A stretch of DNA of 64,000 nucleotides, from the NCBI RefSeq assembly GCF_014650495.1, contig NZ_BMVB01000005.1, forward strand, positions 248,001 through 312,000, written 5' to 3'. Shown here piece after piece: positions 35,598-43,804 of the stretch. The stretch comes from Streptomyces cinnamoneus. Lineage in GTDB: Bacteria; Actinomycetota; Actinomycetes; Streptomycetales; Streptomycetaceae. Under the pieces are notes generated by a model. That model saw nothing but the letters and a program-made list of their open reading frames with translations. It was not told where the DNA came from and made no database searches. Within the stretch, counting starts at the first letter, position 1; every line of letters starts with the position of its first letter. Made by a program: the position numbers and the translations under genes.

Positions 35598-36515
35598 TCA
35601 GGCGGCTTCCTGGGCGAGCTGGTGGTCCAGGGCGGCGTGGAGCCAGTCGTGGGAGGCGCCGGGGGTCGGTTGCGACGGGTCGGTCAGCTCGGCGGTGAGC
35701 TGCCAGTAGTGGTCGATGCGGGGCTCGGCGGCGAGGCGGCCGCTGAGCTGCCGGCGGAAGGCGGGGGTGTCGCGCATGCCGCACGCCCGGGCGTGGGCCT
35801 CGACGAAACAGTCGAGGGCCTCGCCCTCGCCCGGTGGCCGCATCGCCAGCAGGTCCGGCGCCGCCGTCGCGAACGCCTCGACGAGGCCGCCGTAGAGCAC
35901 GGCCGGACGGTAGCCCGTGTCGGCCCGGTGCACCGCGGGCCGGCAGCGGTCGGTGCTGAAGCAGGGGCCGGAGACGAAGGCGTGCAGCCGGGCGAAGGCC
36001 AGCACCTGCGCCGGGGTCGGATCCGCGGGAGGCTGCGGTACCGCCCGTTCGAGGATCGCGGAGACCAGCCGGGCCGGGAGCCGCGGGGGCAGCCAGCACC
36101 GCCAGAACCTCACGAACGCGGCCGTGCTGGGCGGGGCCGCCACGGCGCCGATCAGGCGCAGCCGGTCGGCGCGTTCGCCGGGGGTGCAGTCCTGCAGCAG
36201 GTGGAGGGCGGCCTCCCGCCAGCGCAGGGCGGCCAGTTGCGAGCCGACGTCCCGCAACTGCCCGGCGATGACGTCCTCCAGCGCGTCCTCCTGGTCGAGG
36301 ACGCGGCCCACTTCGGGGACCGGCAGGTCGAGGGTGCGCAGCGAGCGGATGAGGCGGAGCCTGTCGAGTGCCTCGGGGCCGTAGCGACGGTGGCCGCCGC
36401 CGCTGCGTTCCGCTTCGGGCAGCAGGCCGCGGTCCGAGTAGAAGCGCACGGTCTTGACCGTGACGCCGGCGTGCTCGGCGAGCTCTCCGATGCTCCACAT
36501 GCTGTCGGCCGACAC
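35598..36515 (-). CDS. MerR-family transcriptional regulator
   Basis: 305 aa. N-terminal MerR helix-turn-helix with wing (WSIGELAEHAGVTVKTVRFY, GLLPEAERSGGGHRRY), a dimerisation helix and a long effector domain (about 120-305) without the Cys of metal sensors. Divergent from the alpha/beta hydrolase at 36614; the 98-bp gap is the likely shared control region. Confidence 0.88.
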   Translation of the reverse strand: MSADSMWSIGELAEHAGVTVKTVRFYSDRGLLPEAERSGGGHRRYGPEALDRLRLIRSLRTLDLPVPEVGRVLDQEDALEDVIAGQLRDVGSQLAALRWREAALHLLQDCTPGERADRLRLIGAVAAPPSTAAFVRFWRCWLPPRLPARLVSAILERAVPQPPADPTPAQVLAFARLHAFVSGPCFSTDRCRPAVHRADTGYRPAVLYGGLVEAFATAAPDLLAMRPPGEGEALDCFVEAHARACGMRDTPAFRRQLSGRLAAEPRIDHYWQLTAELTDPSQPTPGASHDWLHAALDHQLAQEAA

Positions 36516-36613
36516 AGCTTGAACCTCCCCCTGCAGGAGTTCTTACCGTACCGGCGAACGCGGACGGCCCGGACGGCCGGGTCCCGTGGTCCGAGGAACG
36601 GGAGGAGATGGTC

Positions 36614-38143
36614 ATGACGGCATTCGTGCTGGTGTCGGGCGCCTACACCGGGGGCTGGGTGTGGCGGGAAGTGGCGGCGCGGCTGCAGGAGTCGGGGGCC
36701 GAGGTGTACCCGGTGACGCTCACCGGCATGGGCGACCGCCGTCACCTGGCGGGGCCCGGTACGGACCTGGAGACGCACGTCCAGGACCTGGTGCAGCTGA
36801 TCGACCACGTGGAGGCGCCGGATGTGGTGATCGTCGGTCACTGCTACGGCATCCACCCGGTGCTCGGCGCCGCCGACCGGCGCCCGGAGCGGATTTCCCG
36901 GATCGTCTACCTGAACGCGGGCATGCCCCAGGACGGCGACCCGGCCCTCAAGTCGGTGACGGACCAGACGGTCCGCGGCCTGCTGCTGAAGCCGGAGGAA
37001 GGGCACCCGGGCGACGGGCAGGGGCAGGCCGAGGGCGACGGCTGGCTGCTCCCCTCGCCGGCCCTCGACGAATGGCAGCGTTGGGGCGGCGTCGCCGACA
37101 TCCCCGCCGACGCGCTGGAGCGGCTGACCAGCCTTGCCGCACCGCAGCCGCGGGCCACGCTCACGCAGCCGCTCCGGCTGTCGGGAGCGGTCACCGGTCT
37201 GCCGACGACCGGTGTCCTGTGCACCGCCAACGGTGCGAGCATCGCCCTGGTCGAGTCCCTGGTGGGGTTCGGTGATCCCCGTCTGCAGGCCCTCGTCGAC
37301 CCCCAGGTGACGTTCTTCGAACTCGACGCCGGGCACTGGCCGATGCTGTCCTGCCCCGACGAGCTGGCCGCGGTGCTGCTCCGGGCCGCCGCGGGTGAGG
37401 GCCACCGGCTGACCGCCAAGGAGGACAAGCCGCCGGCGCGGCCGTTCCCCGTCGACGTGCCGGAGCTGCCTCGCGAGCGGGTGGGACGGGTCGACCTCTA
37501 CCTGCCCGATGCCGACGAGCCGCGTCCCGCGGTGGTGTTCGTCCACGGCGGGCCCGTTCCCGCCGGTGTGGAGCCCACGCCCCGGGACTGGCCGAGCTTC
37601 GTCGGCTACGGGCGGTACACGGCCTCCTTGGGCGCGGTCGGCGTGACGCTGGACCACCGGCTGCACGACCTCGCCGACTACGCGACCGCTGCCCAGGACA
37701 TCGCCGCGGCGGTCGAGCTCGTACGGGCCGATCCGCGCGTCGACGGGGACCGCGTCGCGCTGTGGTTCTTCTCCGGCGGCGGCCCGTTGTCGGCGGACTG
37801 GCTCGCGGCGCCTCCGGCGTGGCTGCGGTGTGTGGCGGCGACCTATCCCGTCCTCGCGCCGCTGCCGGGGTGGGGCGTGGTGGGGCCCCGGTTCCGCCCG
37901 GCGGTCGCGGTGCGCTCGGCGGGCCGGCTGCCGATCGTGCTGACCCGGGTGGGGCTGGAGCAGCCGGCGCTCGCGGCGACGGTCGAGGAGTTCGTGACGG
38001 CCGCCGAGGACTGCGGGGCGGCTGTCGAGGTGATCGACGCGCCGAAGGCCCACCACGGGTTCGAGACGATCGACCCGCCCGAGCACGTGCGCGACGCCGT
38101 GGAGCACGCGATGCGTTCCGTGCTGGGGCACCTGCGGGGCTGA
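36614..38143 (+). CDS. Tandem alpha/beta hydrolase fusion
   Basis: 509 aa with two alpha/beta hydrolase domains. Domain 1 (about 1-260) resembles EstC/salicylate-esterase-like hydrolases (FVLVSGAYTGGWVWREVAAR), with the nucleophile elbow VIVGHCYGIHPV, i.e. Cys in place of Ser, and the catalytic His in DAGHWPMLS. Domain 2 (about 275-509) has VVFVHGGPVPAG (oxyanion), a nucleophile elbow ALWFFSGGGPLS and a probable His in APKAHHGFETI. ATG 36614 is preferred for the GGAGGAG spacing. The fusion and the Cys nucleophile are unusual; some dienelactone hydrolases use Cys. Probably controlled by the divergent MerR gene. Confidence 0.8.
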   Translation: MTAFVLVSGAYTGGWVWREVAARLQESGAEVYPVTLTGMGDRRHLAGPGTDLETHVQDLVQLIDHVEAPDVVIVGHCYGIHPVLGAADRRPERISRIVYLNAGMPQDGDPALKSVTDQTVRGLLLKPEEGHPGDGQGQAEGDGWLLPSPALDEWQRWGGVADIPADALERLTSLAAPQPRATLTQPLRLSGAVTGLPTTGVLCTANGASIALVESLVGFGDPRLQALVDPQVTFFELDAGHWPMLSCPDELAAVLLRAAAGEGHRLTAKEDKPPARPFPVDVPELPRERVGRVDLYLPDADEPRPAVVFVHGGPVPAGVEPTPRDWPSFVGYGRYTASLGAVGVTLDHRLHDLADYATAAQDIAAAVELVRADPRVDGDRVALWFFSGGGPLSADWLAAPPAWLRCVAATYPVLAPLPGWGVVGPRFRPAVAVRSAGRLPIVLTRVGLEQPALAATVEEFVTAAEDCGAAVEVIDAPKAHHGFETIDPPEHVRDAVEHAMRSVLGHLRG

Positions 38144-38155
38144 GCCCTGGGAGGA

Positions 38156-38204
38156 GGGCGTTGGACGGGCCCCGGCCTTTGCGGCCGGGGCCCGTCCAAC
38201 GCCC
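38156..38204 (+). terminator. Perfect 22-bp stem terminator
   Basis: GGGCGTTGGACGGGCCCCGG (then CC) pairs perfectly with its downstream complement around a TTTGC loop, 12 bp after the hydrolase stop. Very strong, typical Streptomyces terminator lacking a U tract. Confidence 0.9.
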
Positions 38205-38316
38205 GCTCCCCCAACCGCCGTAACTCCGGCGGAGGGCATGCGTCCTCGTTGACCCGGCCGAGGCGGCGGGGTTGGCTGTCGCTCCGGCCGTACATGACAC
38301 CTCGTAAGGGGGAGAC

Positions 38317-39684
38317 GTGCGTGATGTGAGACGTGCCGCCGTGGTGGCGGCCTCATCCGGCTGCGCGGCCCTGTTGACGGTCGTTCCGGCGACGGCCGAC
38401 GGTGATGCCGGGCGCCGGGTGTTGCGGACGGAGCGGGTGAGCGTGGCGTCGGACGGGACGCAGGGCAACGGGGATTCGCGCGACGAAAAGATCAGCGCGG
38501 ACGGCCGGCTGGTCGTCTTCACGTCGCACGCGACCAACCTGGTACCCGGAAGCACGCACGGGACGCAGGCCCAGGTCTTCGCCAGGGACCTGCGGACGGG
38601 CAGGGCCGAGCAGATCAGTGTGGCCGGCGACGGCACCCCGGCCGACTGGGGCTCGGGGGCGCCCTCGGTCAGTGCGAACGGCCGGTTCGTCGCCTTCGAG
38701 TCGGGCGCGACGAACTTGACCCCGCAGGGGAACCCCTCCGGATGGTCACAGGTGTACGTCCGTGACCGCTGGACGAACCGCACGGAACTCCTCGTACCGA
38801 ACGGCCCGTCCGACTCGGGCGACTCTGGCACCAGATCGCCGTCGATCAGCGCCGACGGCCGCTACGTCGCCTTCGCCTCGGCACGGTCCGATCTGGTCCC
38901 CGGTGACACGAACGACGTGAGCGACGTCTTCGTCCGCGACCGGCTGCGGGGCACCACCGAACGGGTCAGTGTCGGCAGCGACGGCACCCAGGCCAACCAC
39001 CGGACCGAGGTGGCCGTGATCAGCGCGGACGGCAGCCGGGTGGGCTTCAAGACCGCGGCGACCAACCTCGTTCCCCGCCCCGGGGCCGCCGGGGCGGGGA
39101 ACGATCTGCAGAGTCCGCCCCGTCCGCCGGTCAACAAGTTCTTCGTCCGCGACGTGCGCCATGGGCGCACCGAACTCGCGGCCCACGCTTACGGCAGCGG
39201 CGAAGTCGTCGCGGTGCTCGGCGAGATCGGCCTCAGTCCCGACGGCCGCCACGCCCTCTTTTCGTCCTCCTCACCGGACGTCGTGCAGGGAGACACCAAT
39301 GCCGCCCTCGACGTCTTCGCCACCGACCTGCGAACCGGGGTCACTCAACGCCTCAGCCTCGCGTCCGACGGCTCGCAGGCGAACGGCAGCTCGTACGGCG
39401 CCGTCATGAGTGCCGACAACCGGCGGGTGTTCTTCGCTTCCGATGCCACCAACCTCGTGGCGGGCGACACCAATGGCGAATTCGACGTCTTCCTGCGCGA
39501 CCTGCAAACCGGCAAGGTCGAGCGGCTCAGCGTGGCGGACGACGGCACACAGGGCAGCGGCGTGTCGGCCACCGTCGATGCCGACCAGGCAGGCCGCACG
39601 GCGACCTTCTCGAGTGAGGCGTCCAACCTCGTCCCGGGCGACACCAACGGCACCGGCGACGTGTTCGTCCGTCGGCTGAAGTGA
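38317..39684 (+). CDS. Secreted TolB/PD40-type beta-propeller protein
   Basis: 455 aa, GTG start with AAGGGGGAG. Signal peptide (VVAASSGCAALLTVVPATAD). The rest consists of about six propeller blades with the repeated pattern ERVSVASDGTQ-N, then ISADGRYVAFASARSDLVPG and DTN-DVFVRD. It resembles exported hypothetical propellers common in Streptomyces. No enzymatic motif; binding or scaffold function likely. Confidence 0.85.
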   Translation: MRDVRRAAVVAASSGCAALLTVVPATADGDAGRRVLRTERVSVASDGTQGNGDSRDEKISADGRLVVFTSHATNLVPGSTHGTQAQVFARDLRTGRAEQISVAGDGTPADWGSGAPSVSANGRFVAFESGATNLTPQGNPSGWSQVYVRDRWTNRTELLVPNGPSDSGDSGTRSPSISADGRYVAFASARSDLVPGDTNDVSDVFVRDRLRGTTERVSVGSDGTQANHRTEVAVISADGSRVGFKTAATNLVPRPGAAGAGNDLQSPPRPPVNKFFVRDVRHGRTELAAHAYGSGEVVAVLGEIGLSPDGRHALFSSSSPDVVQGDTNAALDVFATDLRTGVTQRLSLASDGSQANGSSYGAVMSADNRRVFFASDATNLVAGDTNGEFDVFLRDLQTGKVERLSVADDGTQGSGVSATVDADQAGRTATFSSEASNLVPGDTNGTGDVFVRRLK

Positions 39685-39743
39685 CGGGCCAGTAGCGGCC
39701 CTTGCCGAGCGGGCCGGCGCCGGTGCGGGCCGGCCTCAGGCTC

Positions 39744-40211
39744 TCAGTGGGTGGTGGGCGTGCGGCCGGCGGCGACGCTCTCGCGGGTGAGCGCCAGGGT
39801 GTTCTGCAGCGCCACCAGGTAGCCGGCGCGCATGCGCTCGGCCTGCAGCTCGCCCTCCTCGCTCTCGTCGAGGTCGACGGCGGCGCTGAAGGTGAGGGTG
39901 AGGCCGGTCTCGTCCTCACCGATGTCGTTGTGGATCAGCCAGGTGGCGCGCTCGTCGTGGCGGGAGAAACTGACCCGCCACTTCGGGTGGAAGACCACCT
40001 CCTCCCGCACCCGCTCGCCGTGGATGACCACTTCACGCACCAGCCCGTCGGCCGTGCGCTGCACGACGGTGCACTCCTGTATCGCGGGCACGAACGGCAC
40101 CGCGTTCTGCGCCTTGCGCAGCAGTCCGGCCCACAGGTCGTCGCGGTCCAGGTGCACCTGGTCGGTGCGGCCGGGGTCGTTGACGGGCACGGTTGCGGCG
40201 ATGGTTCGCAT
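39744..40211 (-). CDS. SRPBCC-fold protein (DUF1857-like)
   Basis: 155 aa; ATG with GGGGGAAA upstream. Matches the START/SRPBCC superfamily subgroup AtaL-like/DUF1857 (VPVNDPGRTDQVHLDRDDLW; VVFHPKWRVSFSRHDERATW; LIHNDIGEDETGLTLTFSAA). Such proteins bind hydrophobic ligands; some assist polyketide cyclisation. Divergent from a MarR gene with a palindrome between, so it is a likely target of that regulator. Confidence 0.8.
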   Translation of the reverse strand: MRTIAATVPVNDPGRTDQVHLDRDDLWAGLLRKAQNAVPFVPAIQECTVVQRTADGLVREVVIHGERVREEVVFHPKWRVSFSRHDERATWLIHNDIGEDETGLTLTFSAAVDLDESEEGELQAERMRAGYLVALQNTLALTRESVAAGRTPTTH

Positions 40212-40279
40212 GGTTTCCCCCTTGGATCTGATTGCTTGTACGGCCAATTAAATGCCTGAGGCCCCGTCAATGCAAGCCT

Positions 40280-40293
40280 CAACCAGGTGGTTG
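40280..40293. promoter_or_regulatory. Palindrome CAACCA-GG-TGGTTG, candidate MarR operator
   Basis: CAACCA and TGGTTG arms separated by GG, in the divergent promoter region 40 bp before the MarR start. The arms share the CAACCA...TGGTTG core of the 7790-7827 site. Confidence 0.55.
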
Positions 40294-40332
40294 CCGTGCC
40301 AGCAGGAGAATCCTTGCGCGTACAATGACTGC

Positions 40333-40764
40333 ATGTCCGCCACTCATGACACCATCAGCCATGCTCTGTCCCGCGTCGCCCGCCTGCACCGCTCCGCCGC
40401 CGGACAGCTGCTGCGCCGCCTGGGCCTGCATCCGGGCCAGGAGCTGCTGATGATGCAGCTGTGGGATCACGGCCCGCAGCCGCAGAGCCAGTTGATCGAC
40501 CTGCTCGGTCTGGACGCGTCGACCGTGACGCGGATGGTCCAGCGGCTGGAGCAGGCGGGCTTCGTCCGCCGCCGCCGCAGCGACGACGACCGCCGCGCGG
40601 TCGTCGTCGAACCCACCGCCGCCGCGCAAGCACTGCAGGAGCAGGTCGTCCACGCCTGGCAGCAGCTGGAAGACCTCACCTTGCGCGGCCTCGACGAGCC
40701 GGAACGGGCCGCTGTCGCCGAGCTGCTGGGCAGGATCGAGAACAACCTCAGCCAGCCCGGGTGA
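40333..40764 (+). CDS. MarR-family transcriptional regulator
   Basis: 143 aa, ATG 40333. Winged helix QSQLIDLLGLDASTVTRMVQ, wing RRRRSDDDRRAVVVEPT, and dimerisation helices at both ends. Divergent from the SRPBCC gene. The next downstream gene (SQD1-like) is co-directional but 139 bp away, so probably separate. Confidence 0.9.
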   Translation: MSATHDTISHALSRVARLHRSAAGQLLRRLGLHPGQELLMMQLWDHGPQPQSQLIDLLGLDASTVTRMVQRLEQAGFVRRRRSDDDRRAVVVEPTAAAQALQEQVVHAWQQLEDLTLRGLDEPERAAVAELLGRIENNLSQPG

Positions 40765-40903
40765 GCCCTCGGACATGAACCGGCCATATCACCTGATACA
40801 CACCTTCGAGTGAAATCTGTCGGTTGAACGTCCTTCGTGTGCTCTTCTGGAGGGAAGCCACGGCGACGTGGCCCGCTTCCGGGAGGAAGGGGGGGCCGGT
40901 CCG

Positions 40904-42232
40904 ATGCGGGTGTTCATTGCGGGTATCGACGGCTATCTCGGCTGGCCGCTGGCTCAGCACCTCGCCGCGCGGGGGCACGAGCCGGCCGGGGTCGACGCCC
41001 TGTTGCGACGGGCGTGGGTCGCCGAGATGGGATCGGACAGCGCCGTCCCCATCGCTTCCGTCGACGAACGGCGCGCGGCGTTCCGCGACCACTTCGGCGT
41101 GTCCCTGCCCTTCTCCCCCGTGAACGTGCGGGACCACACCGCACTGGGCCGTCTGTTGCGCGACGTCGCGCCGGACGTCGTGGTGCACCTGGCCGAGTGT
41201 CCGTCCGCGCCCTACTCGATGATCGATTTCCGGCATGCGGACTTCGTGCAGGGCAACAACGTCTCGGGCACCCTGAGCCTGCTGTTCGCGATGCGCGAGC
41301 ACTGCCCCGACGCGCATCTGGTCAAGCTCGGCAGCATGGGCGAGTACGGCACGCCCGACGTGGACATCCCCGAGGGCTTCTTCGAGGTGGAGTTCCGCGG
41401 CCGTCGCGACGTGTTGCCGTTCCCGCGGCAGGCGGGCTCCTGGTACCACTGGAGCAAGGTCTTCGATTCGCAGAACGTCGCGTTCGCCTGCCGGTTGTGG
41501 GGGTTGCGGGCCACCGACGTGATGCAGGGGGTCGTCTACGGCAGCTGGTGCCCCGAGGACCCGCGGCTCAACAGCCGGCTCGACTTCGACGAGGCGTTCG
41601 GCACCGCGGTGCACCGTTTCTGCTGCCAGGCGGTGACGGGCCGCCCGATCACGCCCTACGGCTCCGGAGCCCAGCGCCGTGGCCTGCTGTCACTGGCCGA
41701 CGCGCTGCAGTGCCTCACCCTGGCGCTGGAGAACCCGCCCGCCGCCGGGGAGTACCGCGTCTTCAACCAGTTGCGCGAGGTCCTGTCCGTGGGGCGGCTC
41801 GCCGAGCTCGTACGAGGAGCCGCGCACCGCCTGGGCATCGAGGCGTACGTGAGTGCCGTCGACAATCCGCGGGCCGAGGCGGAGCAGCACCACTACCACC
41901 CGGACCACGAGAAGTTGCCCGCCCTGGGCTTCCGCCCCTCCGCGCCCATCGAGGACGAACTGCAGCGCCTCCTCCGCGACCTACTGCCGTACGCCGACCG
42001 GATCGCGGACCACGCCGGCAGCCTCCCGCCGACCGTCCGCTGGCGGCCCCCGCCGACAGCGGCACCGGCGCCCACGGCCGCGTCGGTGCCGGCGCCCACG
42101 GCCACCTCCACGCCACCGGCAGCCGCCGGCGTGCGGAACCCACCCGAAGAAGGAAAAGGCAATGAGCGAGACACTGCACCAGGTCATGCTGACCGCGGCC
42201 GCGGAACCGGCCGCCCTGCGCGCACTGCGTGA
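40904..42232 (+). CDS. SQD1-like NAD-dependent epimerase/dehydratase
   Basis: 442 aa extended SDR enzyme. NAD motif FIAGIDGYLGWPLAQHLAAR, then VVHLAECPSAPYSMIDF, NNVSGTLSLLFAMRE, HLVKLGSMGEYGTPDVDIPE and the YxxxK pair in GSWYHWSKVFDSQ. These are the hallmarks of UDP-sulfoquinovose synthases, which make UDP-sulfoquinovose from UDP-glucose and sulfite, or of near relatives that modify sugar nucleotides. A Pro/Ala/Thr-rich tail (about 390-442) overlaps the next gene by 71 bp in another frame. It would supply an activated sugar for the downstream glycosyltransferase. Confidence 0.85.
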   Translation: MRVFIAGIDGYLGWPLAQHLAARGHEPAGVDALLRRAWVAEMGSDSAVPIASVDERRAAFRDHFGVSLPFSPVNVRDHTALGRLLRDVAPDVVVHLAECPSAPYSMIDFRHADFVQGNNVSGTLSLLFAMREHCPDAHLVKLGSMGEYGTPDVDIPEGFFEVEFRGRRDVLPFPRQAGSWYHWSKVFDSQNVAFACRLWGLRATDVMQGVVYGSWCPEDPRLNSRLDFDEAFGTAVHRFCCQAVTGRPITPYGSGAQRRGLLSLADALQCLTLALENPPAAGEYRVFNQLREVLSVGRLAELVRGAAHRLGIEAYVSAVDNPRAEAEQHHYHPDHEKLPALGFRPSAPIEDELQRLLRDLLPYADRIADHAGSLPPTVRWRPPPTAAPAPTAASVPAPTATSTPPAAAGVRNPPEEGKGNERDTAPGHADRGRGTGRPARTA

Positions 42233-42386
42233 CGACCCCACCGCCCTGGCCGACCGCTTCGGCCTCTCCGGCGACGTACGGGACCGGCTGGCCGACGCGG
42301 AGCAGCTTGTTCCGCGCGATGCGCGCGGCGAGTACGTGACCATCACGCTGCACACCATCACCATCACCGCAGGCCATGGCCTGTGA
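42162..42386 (+). CDS. Putative RiPP precursor with NHLP-like leader
   Basis: 74 aa; ATG 42162 with AAGAAGGAAAAGG upstream. Residues 1-50 are a helical leader-like region (LTAAAEPAALRALRDDPTAL, ADRFGLSGDVRDRLADAE) resembling nitrile-hydratase/NHLP-type leader or Os1348-like peptides. The C-terminal tail, residues 57-74, alternates Thr with hydrophobics (EYVTITLHTITITAGHGL): Thr at 60, 62, 65, 67, 69. It overlaps the 3' end of the SQD1-like gene and its stop overlaps the GT2 start (GTGA), so it is translated together with both. The precursor identity and its modification are inferred, but short size, leader-like sequence and the enclosing enzymes all fit. Confidence 0.6.
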   Translation: MSETLHQVMLTAAAEPAALRALRDDPTALADRFGLSGDVRDRLADAEQLVPRDARGEYVTITLHTITITAGHGL

Positions 42387-43321
42387 GGACGGTCGCGCCC
42401 ACGATCAGCGTGGTGCTGCCCGCGCGTGACGAGGGCGACAGGGTCGGGGCGACCGTCGCCTCGGCCCTCGGCGCCGCCGCCGAGCCCGACGGCATCGAGG
42501 CGGTCGTCGTGGACGACTGTTCGTCGGCCGACGGCCGGCCCAGGGTCGCCGCCGGTGCGGACCGGCGGCGCACCCGGATCATCCGCTCGGAGCTGCACCT
42601 CGGCGTGGGCGCGGCACGCAACCTGGCCGCCCGGCACGCCCACGGCCGGCTCCTGTTCATCACGGACGCGCACACGCGCTTCTCCGACGGCTGGGACCAC
42701 GAAGTGCGGCGGCTCATCGCCCCGTCCCGCATCCTCTCCGTCACCGTCCGGGACCGGGCATCGGCCTGGCGGGGCCACGGCTGCCGCCTCGTCGTCCCGC
42801 ACATGGGCACGCGCTGGAACACCGCTCCCCCGGCGACCGGCACCCGCGCCCACGTCCAGATCGCCTCCTCGGCCGGAACGGTCGTCCAACGCGCGCTCTT
42901 CGAACGTCTCGGCGGCTACGACGAGGGCATGGTGCACTACGGCGGCTTCGAGCCGGAGTTCAGCGTCCGGGCGTGGCGGGCCGGCGCGGAGATCGTGCAC
43001 ACCACCACGGTCGAGGTCACGCACCGCTTCAAGCCGGAGGCGGAGTGCACGGCGTTCCTCGCCGCGGCCCGCACCGCCATGGTCCACAACTGCCTGCGCT
43101 TCGGGACCGCCCACCTCCCCGAATCGATGATTCTGGAGATGGTGCGCCTGCACGCCCTGGAATACCCGGACCACATCCGCGAGGCCCTGGTCATGCTCGA
43201 ACAGCGCAGCGCCTGGGGCCGCCGGGCCGAGCTGGCCCGCTCGCTCCCCCACGGCTTCGCCTCGTTCGTACGGCGCTTCGCGTTGCTGGATCAGATCGGA
43301 CGGCCCGTCCCGGAGGTCTGA
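42383..43321 (+). CDS. GT2/GT27-like glycosyltransferase (polypeptide GalNAc-T-like)
   Basis: 312 aa, GTG overlapping the peptide stop. GT-A fold: ISVVLPARDEGDRVGATVAS, VVVDDCSSADG, then LLFITDAHTRFSDGW with a DxH metal motif at residues 95-97 as in polypeptide N-acetylgalactosaminyltransferases (GalNAc-T DAH). MVHYGGFEPEFSVRAW (about 183-198) parallels the GalNAc-T WGGEN-E-S-R-W motif, and His214 (EVTHRFK) is at the place of the third metal ligand. No lectin domain and no membrane segment. Most likely transfers a sugar to Ser/Thr of a peptide or protein; the 74-aa peptide encoded just before is the obvious candidate. Confidence 0.78.
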   Translation: MRTVAPTISVVLPARDEGDRVGATVASALGAAAEPDGIEAVVVDDCSSADGRPRVAAGADRRRTRIIRSELHLGVGAARNLAARHAHGRLLFITDAHTRFSDGWDHEVRRLIAPSRILSVTVRDRASAWRGHGCRLVVPHMGTRWNTAPPATGTRAHVQIASSAGTVVQRALFERLGGYDEGMVHYGGFEPEFSVRAWRAGAEIVHTTTVEVTHRFKPEAECTAFLAAARTAMVHNCLRFGTAHLPESMILEMVRLHALEYPDHIREALVMLEQRSAWGRRAELARSLPHGFASFVRRFALLDQIGRPVPEV

Positions 43322-43370
43322 GCCGATGGCGGGGACGCGGCGGGTTGCTCCGGAGGCCGTGCACGCGAAC

Positions 43371-43410
43371 GGCCCCGTGGCAGCCCGGCGATGCCGGGTG
43401 CCACGAGGCC
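43371..43410. terminator. Hairpin between convergent genes
   Basis: GGCCCCGTGGCAGCCCGG and CCGGGTGCCACGAGGCC pair with two small bulges around CGATG. Serves both the GT2 gene (plus) and the NTF2-like gene (minus). Confidence 0.8.
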
Positions 43411-43450
43411 GGGGCCGGTCAGCCGACCGGCTGAACGATCGGCTCGTCCG

Positions 43451-43789
43451 TCAGACCGCGAACCAGACCCGCTCGATGCGCTCCTCGCCCACCTCGTAGA
43501 GGGCCACGGCGGTGCGCACCTCGTCGCCCATGAAGCCGGTCACCCGCTCCTGGTCGATGACGATGCGGCCGTGCGTGACGCGCGAGACCAGTTCGGCGTG
43601 CAGGTCCGGGCTGGAGGCGAAGAGCTTGCCGTAGCGCTCGCGGAAGGCCGGGCCCGAGCGGTCGGCGAGGACCTCGCCCGAGGGGAAGGCGTGGACGGGT
43701 ACGTCGTCGACGTAGTAGCTGAGGAACTTCTCCAGGTCGCCCGCGTTGTAGGCCGCGAGCTGGCCGTCGACGATCTCCTCCGGAGACAT
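43451..43789 (-). CDS. NTF2/SnoaL-like small protein
   Basis: 112 aa; SnoaL-like cone fold (SPEEIVDGQLAAYNAGDLEK, FLSYYVDDVPVHAF, FRERYGKLFASSPDL). Members are ketosteroid-isomerase-like enzymes or binding proteins. It follows the MFS exporter and NRPS genes on the same strand (15 bp gap), so probably the last gene of the NRPS operon. An accessory role in making or modifying the NRPS product is possible. Confidence 0.8.
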   Translation of the reverse strand: MSPEEIVDGQLAAYNAGDLEKFLSYYVDDVPVHAFPSGEVLADRSGPAFRERYGKLFASSPDLHAELVSRVTHGRIVIDQERVTGFMGDEVRTAVALYEVGEERIERVWFAV

Positions 43790-43804
43790 GGGGAACTCCT
43801 TTCC

